From: PVC group bacterium
GTDB lineage: Bacteria; Verrucomicrobiota; Kiritimatiellia; CAIKKV01; CAITUY01
Direction of reading: 5' to 3'
NCBI GenBank assembly: GCA_945870225.1
Contig: CAMBRF010000011.1
Span: 1-64,000, forward strand
DNA length: 64,000 nt
Shown here: one piece after another, positions 42,303 through 50,878 of the stretch
Numbering within the stretch: the first letter of the stretch is position 1
How the letters are laid out: each line of letters starts with the position of its first letter
The notes under the pieces: generated by a model
What the model was told of the DNA's origin: nothing
Seen by the model: only the letters and a program-made list of their open reading frames with translations
Databases searched by the model: none
Translations under genes and position numbers: made by a program

Positions 42303-42393
42303 TTAGCTTTCCTCTGTTTCTTTTTGTGTTCTCACCGCAGAGCCCCCCCCCACGGCGTAAAAGTCCGGAATGAAAAGTCGAAGAGTACCTGAA

Positions 42394-44175
42394 TCACCGC
42401 ACCAATTCAAGTATTTCAGGAGCCACGGCGGCAATCAATTTACGGCAATGATCCATGACTTCCGCCGCCGACCCGGCCATCAGCGCCTGCGCGGCCAAAA
42501 CCCGCGCCTGCTCGCCTGTGATGCTCCGGATGATCGTCTTCACCACCGGCACCGAAGCAGGCGCCATGCTCAGTTCATCGATGCCCAAGCCGATCAGCAA
42601 TGGCGTCAGGACCGGATCACCTGCCATCTGCCCGCAAATACCGACCCAGATATTCCGGTTGTGCCCCGCCTCGATGGTGTGCTTGATCAACTTAAGCACC
42701 GCCGGGTGAGTCGGTTCGTACAGATGCGCCACTCGGTCATTCACGCGATCAACCGCCAGCGTATACTGGACCAGGTCGTTGGTTCCAATGCTGAAGAACG
42801 AGACATGCCGCGCGATCAGATCGGCGGTCAGGGCGGCGGAGGGGATCTCGATCATCACACCGACCTCCAGCGCCTCATCGAACGCCACACGGCGCTTTCG
42901 CAATTCCTTCCGGCACTCCTCCAGCAACGTGTTCGCGCGGACCACCTCGTCCACATTGCTGATCATCGGATACATCATTCGCACCTTCCCGAAGGCACTG
43001 GCCCGCAGAATGGCGCGCAGCTGGGTTTTGAAAATCTCAGGCTGGGCCAGACAGAAACGGATGGCACGAAAGCCGAGGAAGGGGTTGATCTCTTGCGGCA
43101 TCTTCACGGCGGAGGCGAATTTGTCGCCCCCCAGATCCACGGTCCGGATGATCACGGGGGCGGGTGCCAACAAAGACGCCACCTCGCGGTAGGCCGCCAG
43201 TTGCTCCTCCTCCGTCGGAAGTTCGTTGCGGGTGATATAGAGATACTCCGAGCGAAACAGCCCCACCCCTTCGGCACCGCATTTTTTTACGGCCCCGACC
43301 TCATCCACCAGTTCAATGTTGGCCGACAGGATCTTGCGGCAACCATCCAGGGTCTCCGCGGGCTGATCCCGCAAATGGCTCAACCCACTCTGAATCATCT
43401 TCCGGGCGGCGGCCAGTTTCCCGTACTTCCGCAAACTGCTCCCGGAGGGATGCAGGATGACAATGCCCTCCGTCCCGTCCATCAGGACCATCTCGCCCGA
43501 CGAAACCCGTGCCGTAATGTCGCCAAGTCCCACGACCGCCGGGATCCCCAACGCCCGCGCCATGATGGCCGTGTGGGAGGTGCTGCTCCCCATGTCCGTC
43601 GCGAACCCCACGACCATATCCTTGCGCAGGGACGCTGTTTCCGAAGGAGCCAGATCGGGGGCCACCACAATGCTGCGCTCATGCAGGCCGTCCAGCATAT
43701 GGCTCTTTCTGCCGGCCAGATTCCGGAACACCCTCCGCGCCACGTCCTTGACGTCGGCCACACGCTCGCGCAGATACTCGTCTTCGACAAGCGAAAGGGC
43801 CTCGCTGTAGCGATTCGCGACGAGGCGAACGGCCGCCTCGGCATTCTTCCGCTCGACTTGAATCTTGCGGATGGCCTCCTCGATGAACGCCCCGTCATCC
43901 AACACCATCTTATGAACGTCGAAAATATTGGCGTCATAGTCGCCAATGGCACGACGCACATTGCCTTGAATGGCATTGATCTGTCGCCGGGTCTCAATGA
44001 TGCCGGCCTCGAAACGCAGGATTTCGGCGGGAATTTCTTCAGGCAAAAGCTCCCGTTCCGACAGGGGCGCTTCCTCCAGGTCCACCCGGTAGAGCGGGCC
44101 GACGGCCACGCCGGGAGAGACCCCAATCCCTTTGAGGATGATCTCTTCGGGTTTCTTTTTTCGCACCTTTTTCAC
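42394..44175 (-). CDS. ptsI: PTS enzyme I (phosphoenolpyruvate-protein phosphotransferase)
   Basis: This 593-residue enzyme I transfers phosphate from PEP to HPr. The phosphohistidine motif is MGSSTSHTAIMARALGIPAVVG (about 196-217), the PEP-binding region includes GLFRSEYLY and SIGTNDLVQYTLAVDR, and GICGQMAGD carries the catalytic Cys. It is the last gene of the long operon, 7 bp after ptsH. No sugar-specific EII genes are present, so with HPr kinase this may be mainly a regulatory system. Confidence 0.96.
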   Translation of the reverse strand: MKKVRKKKPEEIILKGIGVSPGVAVGPLYRVDLEEAPLSERELLPEEIPAEILRFEAGIIETRRQINAIQGNVRRAIGDYDANIFDVHKMVLDDGAFIEEAIRKIQVERKNAEAAVRLVANRYSEALSLVEDEYLRERVADVKDVARRVFRNLAGRKSHMLDGLHERSIVVAPDLAPSETASLRKDMVVGFATDMGSSTSHTAIMARALGIPAVVGLGDITARVSSGEMVLMDGTEGIVILHPSGSSLRKYGKLAAARKMIQSGLSHLRDQPAETLDGCRKILSANIELVDEVGAVKKCGAEGVGLFRSEYLYITRNELPTEEEQLAAYREVASLLAPAPVIIRTVDLGGDKFASAVKMPQEINPFLGFRAIRFCLAQPEIFKTQLRAILRASAFGKVRMMYPMISNVDEVVRANTLLEECRKELRKRRVAFDEALEVGVMIEIPSAALTADLIARHVSFFSIGTNDLVQYTLAVDRVNDRVAHLYEPTHPAVLKLIKHTIEAGHNRNIWVGICGQMAGDPVLTPLLIGLGIDELSMAPASVPVVKTIIRSITGEQARVLAAQALMAGSAAEVMDHCRKLIAAVAPEILELVR

Positions 44176-44182
44176 GAGCGCT

Positions 44183-44488
44183 CTAATCCTCGAAGAACTT
44201 ACTCTCGACCAGATGCTTCAATTCGTCGAGAGCCTCCTCGGCATCCACGCCATCCGCCGTCACCCTCATCACACTCCCCATCCCCACTTCGAGGGTCATC
44301 AGGCCCATGATGCTCTTGCCGGAAACCTTGTTGCCGGCCTTCTCAACCGTGATATCACACTCAAACCGGGAGGCCGCCTTCACAAACAATGCCGCAGGCC
44401 GGGCATGCAGGCCCAACTGGTTGACAACCTTCATGTCTCGCACCAGGAAGCGACTGGCCACAGGTTTTTTGACATCCCGGCTATTCAT
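44183..44488 (-). CDS. ptsH: Phosphocarrier protein HPr
   Basis: This 101-residue HPr has the EI-phosphorylated His in QLGLHARPAA and the HPr-kinase target Ser in GKSIMGLMTL. The N-terminus is about ten residues longer than in model HPr proteins. Its start overlaps the hprK stop by 8 bp. Presence of both sites and of HprK next door argues for dual-phosphorylation control. Confidence 0.95.
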   Translation of the reverse strand: MNSRDVKKPVASRFLVRDMKVVNQLGLHARPAALFVKAASRFECDITVEKAGNKVSGKSIMGLMTLEVGMGSVMRVTADGVDAEEALDELKHLVESKFFED

Positions 44489-45449
44489 TCGCTTTTCCGC
44501 CTCCCGCCAATACAGCGATCAGCTTCGCATCCAATTCCTTGGCGGCATCATGCCCCAGCCGCTTGAGCATCTGGTCCAGCGCCGCCACTTCAACGATATT
44601 GGCCACGTCCCGCCCTGGTGCCACAGGAATCTCAATGAGGGGTATGTCCGTGCCGAAAACCGGGCGTGTCCGCGTCGCCTGCCCGCTCCGATCCTCCGAT
44701 GTGACCGTTTCCGGACTGCAGAGATTGATGATGAGGTCCAGCTTCTTCTCATTCCGTACGGACGCCACTCCGAACAGACTGGGCACATGAATAATACCCA
44801 GTCCCCGGATCTCCATGTGATACCGCGTCACCCCGACCGGCGCCCCCACGACCGAGCCCGAACTGTCCAGTCGAAGCGCGGTGACATCATCCGACACCAG
44901 ACTGTGGCCTTTCTTGATCAAGGCCAGCGCGGTTTCGCTCTTCCCCACCCCCGCGCGCCCGGTCAACAGAACACCCACCCCCAGAATCTCCACCATGGTT
45001 CCCTGGATGACCGTGTGAGGAGCCATCAGGTTTTCCATGACGATGGTCGCGCCGTTGACAAAATGCTTCGTGATCAGGGGCGTCTTCAGGACCGGCGTCC
45101 GGAATTCCTCGGCCAATTGCTCGATCTCGCTCAACACCCTGTGCCGCCGCGTGATCACCAGGCAGGGAATGTGATTTTCGAATAATTTCTGGAGACGACC
45201 CCGCCTTTCCTTGGCGGGCAGGGATTGCAGGTAAGCCATTTCGGCATGGCCCAAGGTCTGGATGCGACGCGGGGCGAAAAACTGAAAGAACCCCGTCAGG
45301 GCCAATCCCGGCCGGTTCACGGCGGCCTCCTCGATCCGGCGGTTCAAGCCGGATTCACCGGCTACCAGATCGAGTTCCAAGCGTTGTTTCCCGGCATCAA
45401 CAAAGTCGGCCACGGAAACAACGCTCTTACTTTCCGAAGTTTCATTCAT
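44481..45449 (-). CDS. hprK: HPr kinase/phosphorylase
   Basis: This 322-residue bifunctional kinase/phosphorylase acts on the regulatory Ser of HPr. The C-terminal P-loop GVLLTGRAGVGKSETALALI and the signature EIRGLGIIHVPSLFGV are clear, with an N-terminal MurF-like domain. The ATG at 45449 lies inside the hpf stop region (8-bp overlap). It occupies the place that ptsN holds in the proteobacterial rpoN operon. Confidence 0.95.
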   Translation of the reverse strand: MNETSESKSVVSVADFVDAGKQRLELDLVAGESGLNRRIEEAAVNRPGLALTGFFQFFAPRRIQTLGHAEMAYLQSLPAKERRGRLQKLFENHIPCLVITRRHRVLSEIEQLAEEFRTPVLKTPLITKHFVNGATIVMENLMAPHTVIQGTMVEILGVGVLLTGRAGVGKSETALALIKKGHSLVSDDVTALRLDSSGSVVGAPVGVTRYHMEIRGLGIIHVPSLFGVASVRNEKKLDLIINLCSPETVTSEDRSGQATRTRPVFGTDIPLIEIPVAPGRDVANIVEVAALDQMLKRLGHDAAKELDAKLIAVLAGGGKANE

Positions 45450-45792
45450 TGTCGGACGAGGAGGACTGGACCGGTTCGACATCCCGCAGTTTGCTTTCGC
45501 CCTTGTGTTCGTGCCGCTTTTCAAGCGACCGGCGCAGCTGTTTCTCAACCTTATCCACGACTTCATCAATCGAGGCATACATACTGTCGGATTCCGCCTT
45601 GGCTTCCACCCGGACCTGACGGCCCATGTGCGCGATGACCTCGGCCATGTGCACATACTTCTGAACATCCAGAATCACATGGATCCTGTCCGCCTTCGGA
45701 AACTCAGCCTCCAGTTTGCCCACCCGCTTTTCAGCGTACTGGCGCATACTGTCGGTAACATCAACATGCCGTCCTGTAATTTCAATTCCCAT
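45442..45792 (-). CDS. hpf: Ribosome hibernation promoting factor (short HPF/YfiA type)
   Basis: This 116-residue S30AE-domain protein (MGIEITGRHVDVTDSMRQYAEKRVGKLE, then SMYASIDEVVDKVEKQLRRS) has a charged Ser-rich tail and no long-form C-terminal domain. It binds the 30S subunit and promotes dormant ribosome dimers. It lies between lptB and hprK; in Proteobacteria the lptB-hpf junction normally contains rpoN, which is missing here. Confidence 0.93.
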   Translation of the reverse strand: MGIEITGRHVDVTDSMRQYAEKRVGKLEAEFPKADRIHVILDVQKYVHMAEVIAHMGRQVRVEAKAESDSMYASIDEVVDKVEKQLRRSLEKRHEHKGESKLRDVEPVQSSSSDNE

Positions 45793-45811
45793 AATACTGC
45801 CCTCCGTTGCT

Positions 45812-46549
45812 TTACATACTGAAACGCGACCCTAAATACAACTCCCGACTGACCTCGTCATGGATCAGAAAATCACTGGTGCCTTCCCGCAGAACGCGGC
45901 CTTCGCAAATCAAATACGCCCGGTCGACAATGGACAGCGTCTCACGGACACTATGATCTGTTATCAGGATGCCCAAACCCCGCTTCTTGAGGCTGCGAAT
46001 AATCTCCTGCACGTCATACACCGCCAGGGGATCCACACCGCTGAACGGCTCGTCCAGTAAAATCATGGCCGGGTCCGTGACCAAAGCCCGCGCGATCTCC
46101 AGCCGCCGCCGCTCGCCGCCGCTCAACGTGAACGCCATCTGCTTGGCCCGCGACGCAATGCCAAGATCCTCCATCAATTCCTGCTGCTTCTGCCGGCGCT
46201 GACGCCCGGTCATCTTGCGCGTCTCCAGGATCGCCATGATATTATCCGCCACCGTCAGCTTGCGAAAAATGGAAGGCTCCTGAGCCAGATACCCCATGCC
46301 CATACGGGCCCTCTGGAACATCGGCTCGGTCGTAATGTCCCGGCCCTTGAAGGAAATTGCCCCGGCCGTCGGCCGCACCAAACCCACAATCATGTAAAAC
46401 GTGGTCGTTTTCCCGGCACCGTTGGGCCCCAACAACCCCACGATTTCGCCTGGATTGACCGTAATACTGACGCCCTGGACAACAGTTCGTCCGCGATAGG
46501 CTTTGACCAATTCGGTTGTTGTCACCAAGGGATCCACGCGCAACCTCAC
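45812..46549 (-). CDS. lptB: LPS export ABC transporter ATPase LptB
   Basis: This 245-residue ATPase powers lipopolysaccharide extraction from the inner membrane. Walker A is GLLGPNGAGKTTTFYMIVGLV, signature LSGGERRRLEIARAL, Walker B ILLDEPFSGVDPLAV; the AQEPSIFRKLTVADNI Q-loop is LptB-like. The GTG start overlaps the lptA stop. The permeases LptF and LptG are not in this window. Confidence 0.95.
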   Translation of the reverse strand: MRLRVDPLVTTTELVKAYRGRTVVQGVSITVNPGEIVGLLGPNGAGKTTTFYMIVGLVRPTAGAISFKGRDITTEPMFQRARMGMGYLAQEPSIFRKLTVADNIMAILETRKMTGRQRRQKQQELMEDLGIASRAKQMAFTLSGGERRRLEIARALVTDPAMILLDEPFSGVDPLAVYDVQEIIRSLKKRGLGILITDHSVRETLSIVDRAYLICEGRVLREGTSDFLIHDEVSRELYLGSRFSM

Positions 46550-47061
46550 CTTTTGAGTTTCATCAGATCATCGGTTCCGCCACCCTGCCCGGGAACAATC
46601 AGCAGCCTGGAATCCTCGCACTTCACCTTGTCGTCATCGCGACTGAAAATAATGCGCGAGCCACTCAGGACATTCCCGGCCTGATATACCTTGGGTTTCC
46701 CGGTCAGGACTAGCAGACCCGACCGGATGCTGTACACCGCCCGGTCGGACACCGCCGTCCGGTTTTCCTGCTCGATCCGCACGTTCCCGACCGCCGTGAT
46801 CATGTCCGGCTGGTTGTTGGTGTTGAACAGCGCCGTGAGCTGATCGGCCAGGATCCGGACACGCGGATCGGTCACCACCACGTCACCATCAAATACCGCC
46901 GTGTGCTTGGAATAGTCAAAATCAAGACGCTTGGAAACAATAACGGTCGAATTGGTACCGTCACCGGAATCCAAGGTCGCCTCCGCCGCCGCCAGTTCCC
47001 CGCCGATCATCCCGATCAACGCCACCGCTCCCATCAAAACGCTCTGCCATTTCGTAAACAT
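46546..47061 (-). CDS. lptA: LptA-like periplasmic LPS transport protein (OstA domain)
   Basis: This 171-residue protein has a signal peptide (MFTKWQSVLMGAVALIGMIGGELAAAEA) and an OstA-type beta-jellyroll: KRLDFDYSKHTAVFDGDVVVTDPRVRILADQLTALF, then AVGNVRIEQENRTAVSDRAVYS. It bridges LPS from the inner to the outer membrane. ATG 47061 follows the previous stop by one base. Assignment to LptA rather than LptC is by order and the OstA pattern. Confidence 0.88.
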   Translation of the reverse strand: MFTKWQSVLMGAVALIGMIGGELAAAEATLDSGDGTNSTVIVSKRLDFDYSKHTAVFDGDVVVTDPRVRILADQLTALFNTNNQPDMITAVGNVRIEQENRTAVSDRAVYSIRSGLLVLTGKPKVYQAGNVLSGSRIIFSRDDDKVKCEDSRLLIVPGQGGGTDDLMKLKR

Positions 47062-47062
47062 G

Positions 47063-47539
47063 TTATTGCTTCTCCTTCTTCTGCCACACCGGCATGCCTT
47101 GCAAAACGACACGCACCGAGTTCAGGATTTCAATGTGCTGATTCTCCGAAGCCCATCGAAACCCCTTCCCGGTAACTCTCATTTTACCCCGCTCAATCGT
47201 CACGCCCCCATTGGAAAACGCGAGCTTCTGCGCACGGTCAAACGTACACTCCGCCGCGCTGATCGTGGTTTCAATCTCGCCCTGGGAAAAAAGAAAGATC
47301 TTCAGCCCGGTGATCTTGACCTTGCCATCCGGCGGAATCACCGCCCGCTCTCCGAAAATTTCAGACTTCTTGACCCCATTGACATCGAACTCGGGGACCT
47401 TGAAACGCTCGATGGTCTGAGTTCGGGTCATACTGGTCGTCGAGGTTTCCGCCCCTTGGGCCCGTACGGACTCGGCCAGCCCGCAGACCAGCACCAGCGC
47501 CAGCATCCAGCCGGATTTATGCACGTTGCACCACTTCAT
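47063..47539 (-). CDS. LptC-like secreted protein
   Basis: This 158-residue protein has a signal peptide (to about AESVRAQ) and a beta-rich domain with FDVNGVKKSEIFGERAVI and GFRWASENQHIEILNSVRVVL, typical of LptC/OstA-like folds. Position between kdsA and lptA matches lptC in other genomes. The ATG at 47539 has GAGGG upstream and overlaps kdsA by 23 bp. Unlike E. coli LptC the N-terminus looks cleavable. Confidence 0.78.
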   Translation of the reverse strand: MKWCNVHKSGWMLALVLVCGLAESVRAQGAETSTTSMTRTQTIERFKVPEFDVNGVKKSEIFGERAVIPPDGKVKITGLKIFLFSQGEIETTISAAECTFDRAQKLAFSNGGVTIERGKMRVTGKGFRWASENQHIEILNSVRVVLQGMPVWQKKEKQ

Positions 47540-48338
47540 CGATGTCCCTCAGTGTGCCCCACAGGCGGCCCAACGCCGCCAGTGGCACTGTGTTATCCTT
47601 ATCCGAAAGCGCTTCCTCCGGATTCACATGGGTCTCCAGAAAGACTCCATCACACCCGGTGGCCACCGCCGCGCGCGCCAGGGCCGGCGCCCATTGGCCG
47701 TCGCCGCCGGTCCGGTCCCCCGCACCGCCCGGCCGTTGTACGCTGTGCGTGGCATCAAATATCACCGGGTACCCGTAGTCGCGCATGATCAACAGGCTGC
47801 GCATATCCGCGACCAGATTGTTATAACCGAACGAGACGCCCCGCTCGGTCAACAGGATTTGCCGGTTTCCCGTGCTCTCGACCTTGGCGATCACATTGCG
47901 GATATCCCAAGGCGCCATGAATTGCGCCTTCTTGATGTTGACAGGGATGCCGGTTTCCCCGGCGGCCACAACCAGATCCGTCTGACGGCACAGGAAGGCA
48001 GGAATCTGAATCACATCCACAACCTTGGCGGCGGGCCCACATTCCGCCGCCGAATGAACGTCCGTCAGCACCGGGACCCCGAACCGCTCCTTGACTTCGG
48101 CCAGAATCTCCAGCCCCCGCTTCAACCCGGGCCCGCGATAGGCGCGAATCGAGGAGCGATTAGCCTTGTCATACGAGGCCTTGAAAACAAGAGGAATCCC
48201 CTTGGCCTTCGCCAGACGTACCAGGCGGGCGGCAAGGTCCAGACATCCTTCACGGCTTTCGATCACGCAAGGTCCGGCGATCAGCATCAAAGACTGCTTG
48301 CCCCCGACCTTGACCTTACCAATGGATATCGTCTTCAT
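47517..48338 (-). CDS. kdsA: 3-deoxy-8-phosphooctulonate synthase
   Basis: This 273-residue enzyme condenses PEP with arabinose-5-phosphate to Kdo-8-phosphate. Motifs are LIAGPCVIESREGCLDLA, FKASYDKANRSSIRAYRGPGL, TDVHSAAE, IPAFLCRQTDL and FDATHSVQ. It follows kdsB by 9 bp. It supplies Kdo for the lipopolysaccharide inner core. Confidence 0.96.
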   Translation of the reverse strand: MKTISIGKVKVGGKQSLMLIAGPCVIESREGCLDLAARLVRLAKAKGIPLVFKASYDKANRSSIRAYRGPGLKRGLEILAEVKERFGVPVLTDVHSAAECGPAAKVVDVIQIPAFLCRQTDLVVAAGETGIPVNIKKAQFMAPWDIRNVIAKVESTGNRQILLTERGVSFGYNNLVADMRSLLIMRDYGYPVIFDATHSVQRPGGAGDRTGGDGQWAPALARAAVATGCDGVFLETHVNPEEALSDKDNTVPLAALGRLWGTLRDIDEVVQRA

Positions 48339-48347
48339 AATGCTTCT

Positions 48348-49106
48348 CTACCGCACCAAACCCGCGCCCCTCAAGGCGGCTTCCGCCAGGGCCACATCCT
48401 CGGGCGTGTCCACCCCGACACTGACATCCTGCGTTTCCAGCACCCGCATCCGGGCTCCCAGGTGCAGCGCCCTGAGCTGTTCCAATTTTTCCGCCTGCTC
48501 CAACAAACACGGCGGCGTCCGTACCAGCCGCTCCAGAAACTCGCGCCGATAGGCGTACAGCCCCACATGCCGCCAGTGCCGCAGCCCCTCCGGCTTGACG
48601 TCCCGCACGAAAGGAATGACCGACCGGGAAAAATACAGCGCCCTGCCCCGCTCGCCCCATACCGCCTTCACCACCGAAGACTTCTGCAGCTCCTCCTCGG
48701 TCCGGATCGGGGTGGCCGCCGTGGCCATATCCCACTCCGGTTCCCCAACCATAACCTCCGCCAGCCGATTGATCAACTCCGGATCGATCAGCGGTTCATC
48801 CCCCTGAATATTGATGACCACGTCAGCCTGGATTCCCGCCACGGCCTCAGCCACCCGGTCCGTCCCGGATGGATGATCCGGCTTGGTCATCACCGCTTTC
48901 GCCCCAAGAGCTTCCACCACGGAGCCAATCCGGGCATCATCGGTTGCCACAATAATCTCGTCCAGTCGCCGGGCCAGGCGTGTGCGCTCCAGCACCCACT
49001 GAATCAAAGGCTTGCCGCAAAGGGCAACAAGGGCTTTCCCCGGAAGCCGGGTCGAGGCCCAGCGCGCCGGGATGACGCCCACCACTCGCGTTGGCTTAGT
49101 GCTCAT
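48348..49106 (-). CDS. kdsB: CMP-Kdo synthetase (3-deoxy-manno-octulosonate cytidylyltransferase)
   Basis: This 252-residue nucleotidyltransferase activates Kdo with CTP. VVGVIPARWASTRLPGKAL, DHPSGTDRVAEAV, VVINIQGDEPLIDPELI and the RHVGLYAYRREFL segment are diagnostic. The start at 49106 lies within the end of the heptose kinase gene (11-bp overlap); the upstream frame is a shadow. Confidence 0.96.
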   Translation of the reverse strand: MSTKPTRVVGVIPARWASTRLPGKALVALCGKPLIQWVLERTRLARRLDEIIVATDDARIGSVVEALGAKAVMTKPDHPSGTDRVAEAVAGIQADVVINIQGDEPLIDPELINRLAEVMVGEPEWDMATAATPIRTEEELQKSSVVKAVWGERGRALYFSRSVIPFVRDVKPEGLRHWRHVGLYAYRREFLERLVRTPPCLLEQAEKLEQLRALHLGARMRVLETQDVSVGVDTPEDVALAEAALRGAGLVR

Positions 49107-50103
49107 TCGTCTCCACGCTGGCCAGCAATTCCTCCGGTGAACAGGTCGCCGTGCCCAGTTTACCCACCACCACACCGGCCGCATTGTTGCCGAGAACCGC
49201 CGCCTCGTCAAACGTCGCTCCCGCCGCCAGCGCCAGCACACAGAGGGCGATCACCGTGTCCCCCGCCCCGCTCACATCGAAAACTTCACGGGCCCGCGTG
49301 GGAATCACCCAGGGCTGGCGGTTGGGGGCCAGCAGGTACATGCCCTGCGGGCCAAGCGTCACCATCAACTGCTCCGGTTTCCAGCGCTTCAACAGGATTT
49401 CCCCGGCCTTCCGCAAGCTTTCGTCCGCCAGCGGATCCGCCACCGGCCCCTTGGGCGTCAAGCCTGCACACGCATGCGCCTCGCGATAGTTCGGCGTCGC
49501 CAGCGTGATCCCCTCGATGTTCAGATCCAGATTGTCCTTGGGATCCAAGCCCACGGGAATCCCTTTTTTCTTCGCACCGGCGAGCAGCACATCCATGACT
49601 TCCTGCCGTATAATGCCCTTGCTGTAGTCTTCGATCACCACCCCGGTGCAAAGGGCAACCTGTTTCTCCAGCAGGTCACAAAAGGCATCCACCTCCGAGC
49701 AGGGAAAGGTTGCGGCAGGATCCCAGTCCACCCGCACCACTTGCTGACGATCAGCCAGAATACGCATCTTGACAGTGGTCGGTATGCCCTTGATCTGACG
49801 CACACCACCGGTTCCGATCCGGCTCTCCTGAAGCAGACGCAGCAGATCCTGCCCCGCCGGATCGTTGCCCACCACGCCGGCCACGACCGCTTCGCCGCCC
49901 ATCGCCCGGACATTACCGGCCACGTTGGCGGCCCCGCCGGGAACCTGCCGTTCCCGGGACACACGCACCACCGGAACCGGGGCTTCGGGCGAAATCCGCT
50001 CCACCGTCCCATGGATATACTTATCCAGCATCAGGTCGCCAACCACCAGAATACGCTGACCGAGAAACGCCTTCGTCAACTGCTTCGCGCGCTCACTTTT
50101 CAT
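49096..50103 (-). CDS. rfaE1: D-glycero-beta-D-manno-heptose-7-phosphate kinase (RfaE domain I)
   Basis: This 335-residue PfkB-family kinase phosphorylates heptose-7-phosphate for LPS inner-core heptose. It has ILVVGDLMLDKYIHGTVERISPEAPVPVV, VPGGAANVAGNVRAMGG and the catalytic DVSGAGDTVIA. The adenylyltransferase domain found in bifunctional HldE is absent, so that step needs a separate enzyme. The ATG at 50103 overlaps the upstream stop. Confidence 0.93.
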   Translation of the reverse strand: MKSERAKQLTKAFLGQRILVVGDLMLDKYIHGTVERISPEAPVPVVRVSRERQVPGGAANVAGNVRAMGGEAVVAGVVGNDPAGQDLLRLLQESRIGTGGVRQIKGIPTTVKMRILADRQQVVRVDWDPAATFPCSEVDAFCDLLEKQVALCTGVVIEDYSKGIIRQEVMDVLLAGAKKKGIPVGLDPKDNLDLNIEGITLATPNYREAHACAGLTPKGPVADPLADESLRKAGEILLKRWKPEQLMVTLGPQGMYLLAPNRQPWVIPTRAREVFDVSGAGDTVIALCVLALAAGATFDEAAVLGNNAAGVVVGKLGTATCSPEELLASVETNEH

Positions 50104-50878
50104 CCTGTATCGCTCCTCGCTGACCGTCCATTGCCGGGCTGCTCCACCAATCCCGGAAAACGGCGTTACCCCGCCAAACCGGCCGGTACACAATCTCAAC
50201 ATAAGGATTATCGGAAGCGCTCAACCAGCACCGGCGCACATTCTGCCCTTCCACCCCACCCGCCCGTTTGACGTCGCGGGCAAATAGCTCATAAAACCAC
50301 ATCCGCCGCCCCGGGAAGTCGAGTGGCATCGCCCACAGTTCAAGCCCTTTCACCCGACGGGTGATCTCGCCGTCGGCCGTGCCCCAGGAGATCGCGCTGT
50401 CACGGATATTCAGGCGCAGTCCACGCGGCACATCCACAAATAAACCCGGCGTATCCCGCACATCGTTCAACACGGCGATCCGTTCGAAGGCCGCCGGCAA
50501 CCAGCCGTCGGCTGTCTTGACCAGATCCAGTTCCGCCCCCTTCACGCCAAGTTCCACAACTCCGTTCAGCCGCGCCCCCATCCGGATCTCGACGGCTTTG
50601 AACCCGCCATACGCTTCCGCCTGCCGGGCTTGAACGTTCTTCAAAACCAGATCGAAGGGCAACCCGAGACGCGCCTCGCCAATCTTCAAATCCAGCCCGG
50701 TCTTCTTACGAAGCACGTCGGCAATCCAGTCGCCTCCCGCCTTCGAGCGGACCGACAGCGTGAGCACCGTCACCACAAGAACAACCAGCAATATGACGAT
50801 GGTTAGACACCCCACCGCCGAGAGGCGCTTGCGGGGCGGCTTGAAATCGTCGTCCAGATTGTCATTCGACCGGGTCAT
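50093..50878 (-). CDS. Membrane-anchored AsmA-like protein of unknown function
   Basis: This 261-residue protein has one N-terminal membrane segment (VGCLTIVILLVVLVVTVLTLSV) and a periplasmic part starting WIADVLRKKTGLDLKIGEARLGLPFDLVLKNVQARQ. That resembles the N-terminal region of AsmA-type proteins. It overlaps yggS (17 bp) and rfaE1 (11 bp), so it is in the envelope operon. No specific role can be read. Confidence 0.72.
   Translation of the reverse strand: MTRSNDNLDDDFKPPRKRLSAVGCLTIVILLVVLVVTVLTLSVRSKAGGDWIADVLRKKTGLDLKIGEARLGLPFDLVLKNVQARQAEAYGGFKAVEIRMGARLNGVVELGVKGAELDLVKTADGWLPAAFERIAVLNDVRDTPGLFVDVPRGLRLNIRDSAISWGTADGEITRRVKGLELWAMPLDFPGRRMWFYELFARDVKRAGGVEGQNVRRCWLSASDNPYVEIVYRPVWRGNAVFRDWWSSPAMDGQRGAIQDEK

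Noticed and set aside
42303..42393. SAM riboswitch upstream of metK
   Set aside because: The 91-bp gap has no recognisable SAM-I, SAM-II or SAM-III features.
42370..44310. 646-codon plus-strand ORF opposite ptsI
   Set aside because: It is entirely antisense to a clear PTS enzyme I, with a His/Arg/Pro-rich composition typical of a shadow frame.
47526..49508. 660-codon plus-strand ORF opposite kdsA, kdsB and the heptose kinase
   Set aside because: It is antisense to three recognised genes and has no domain.
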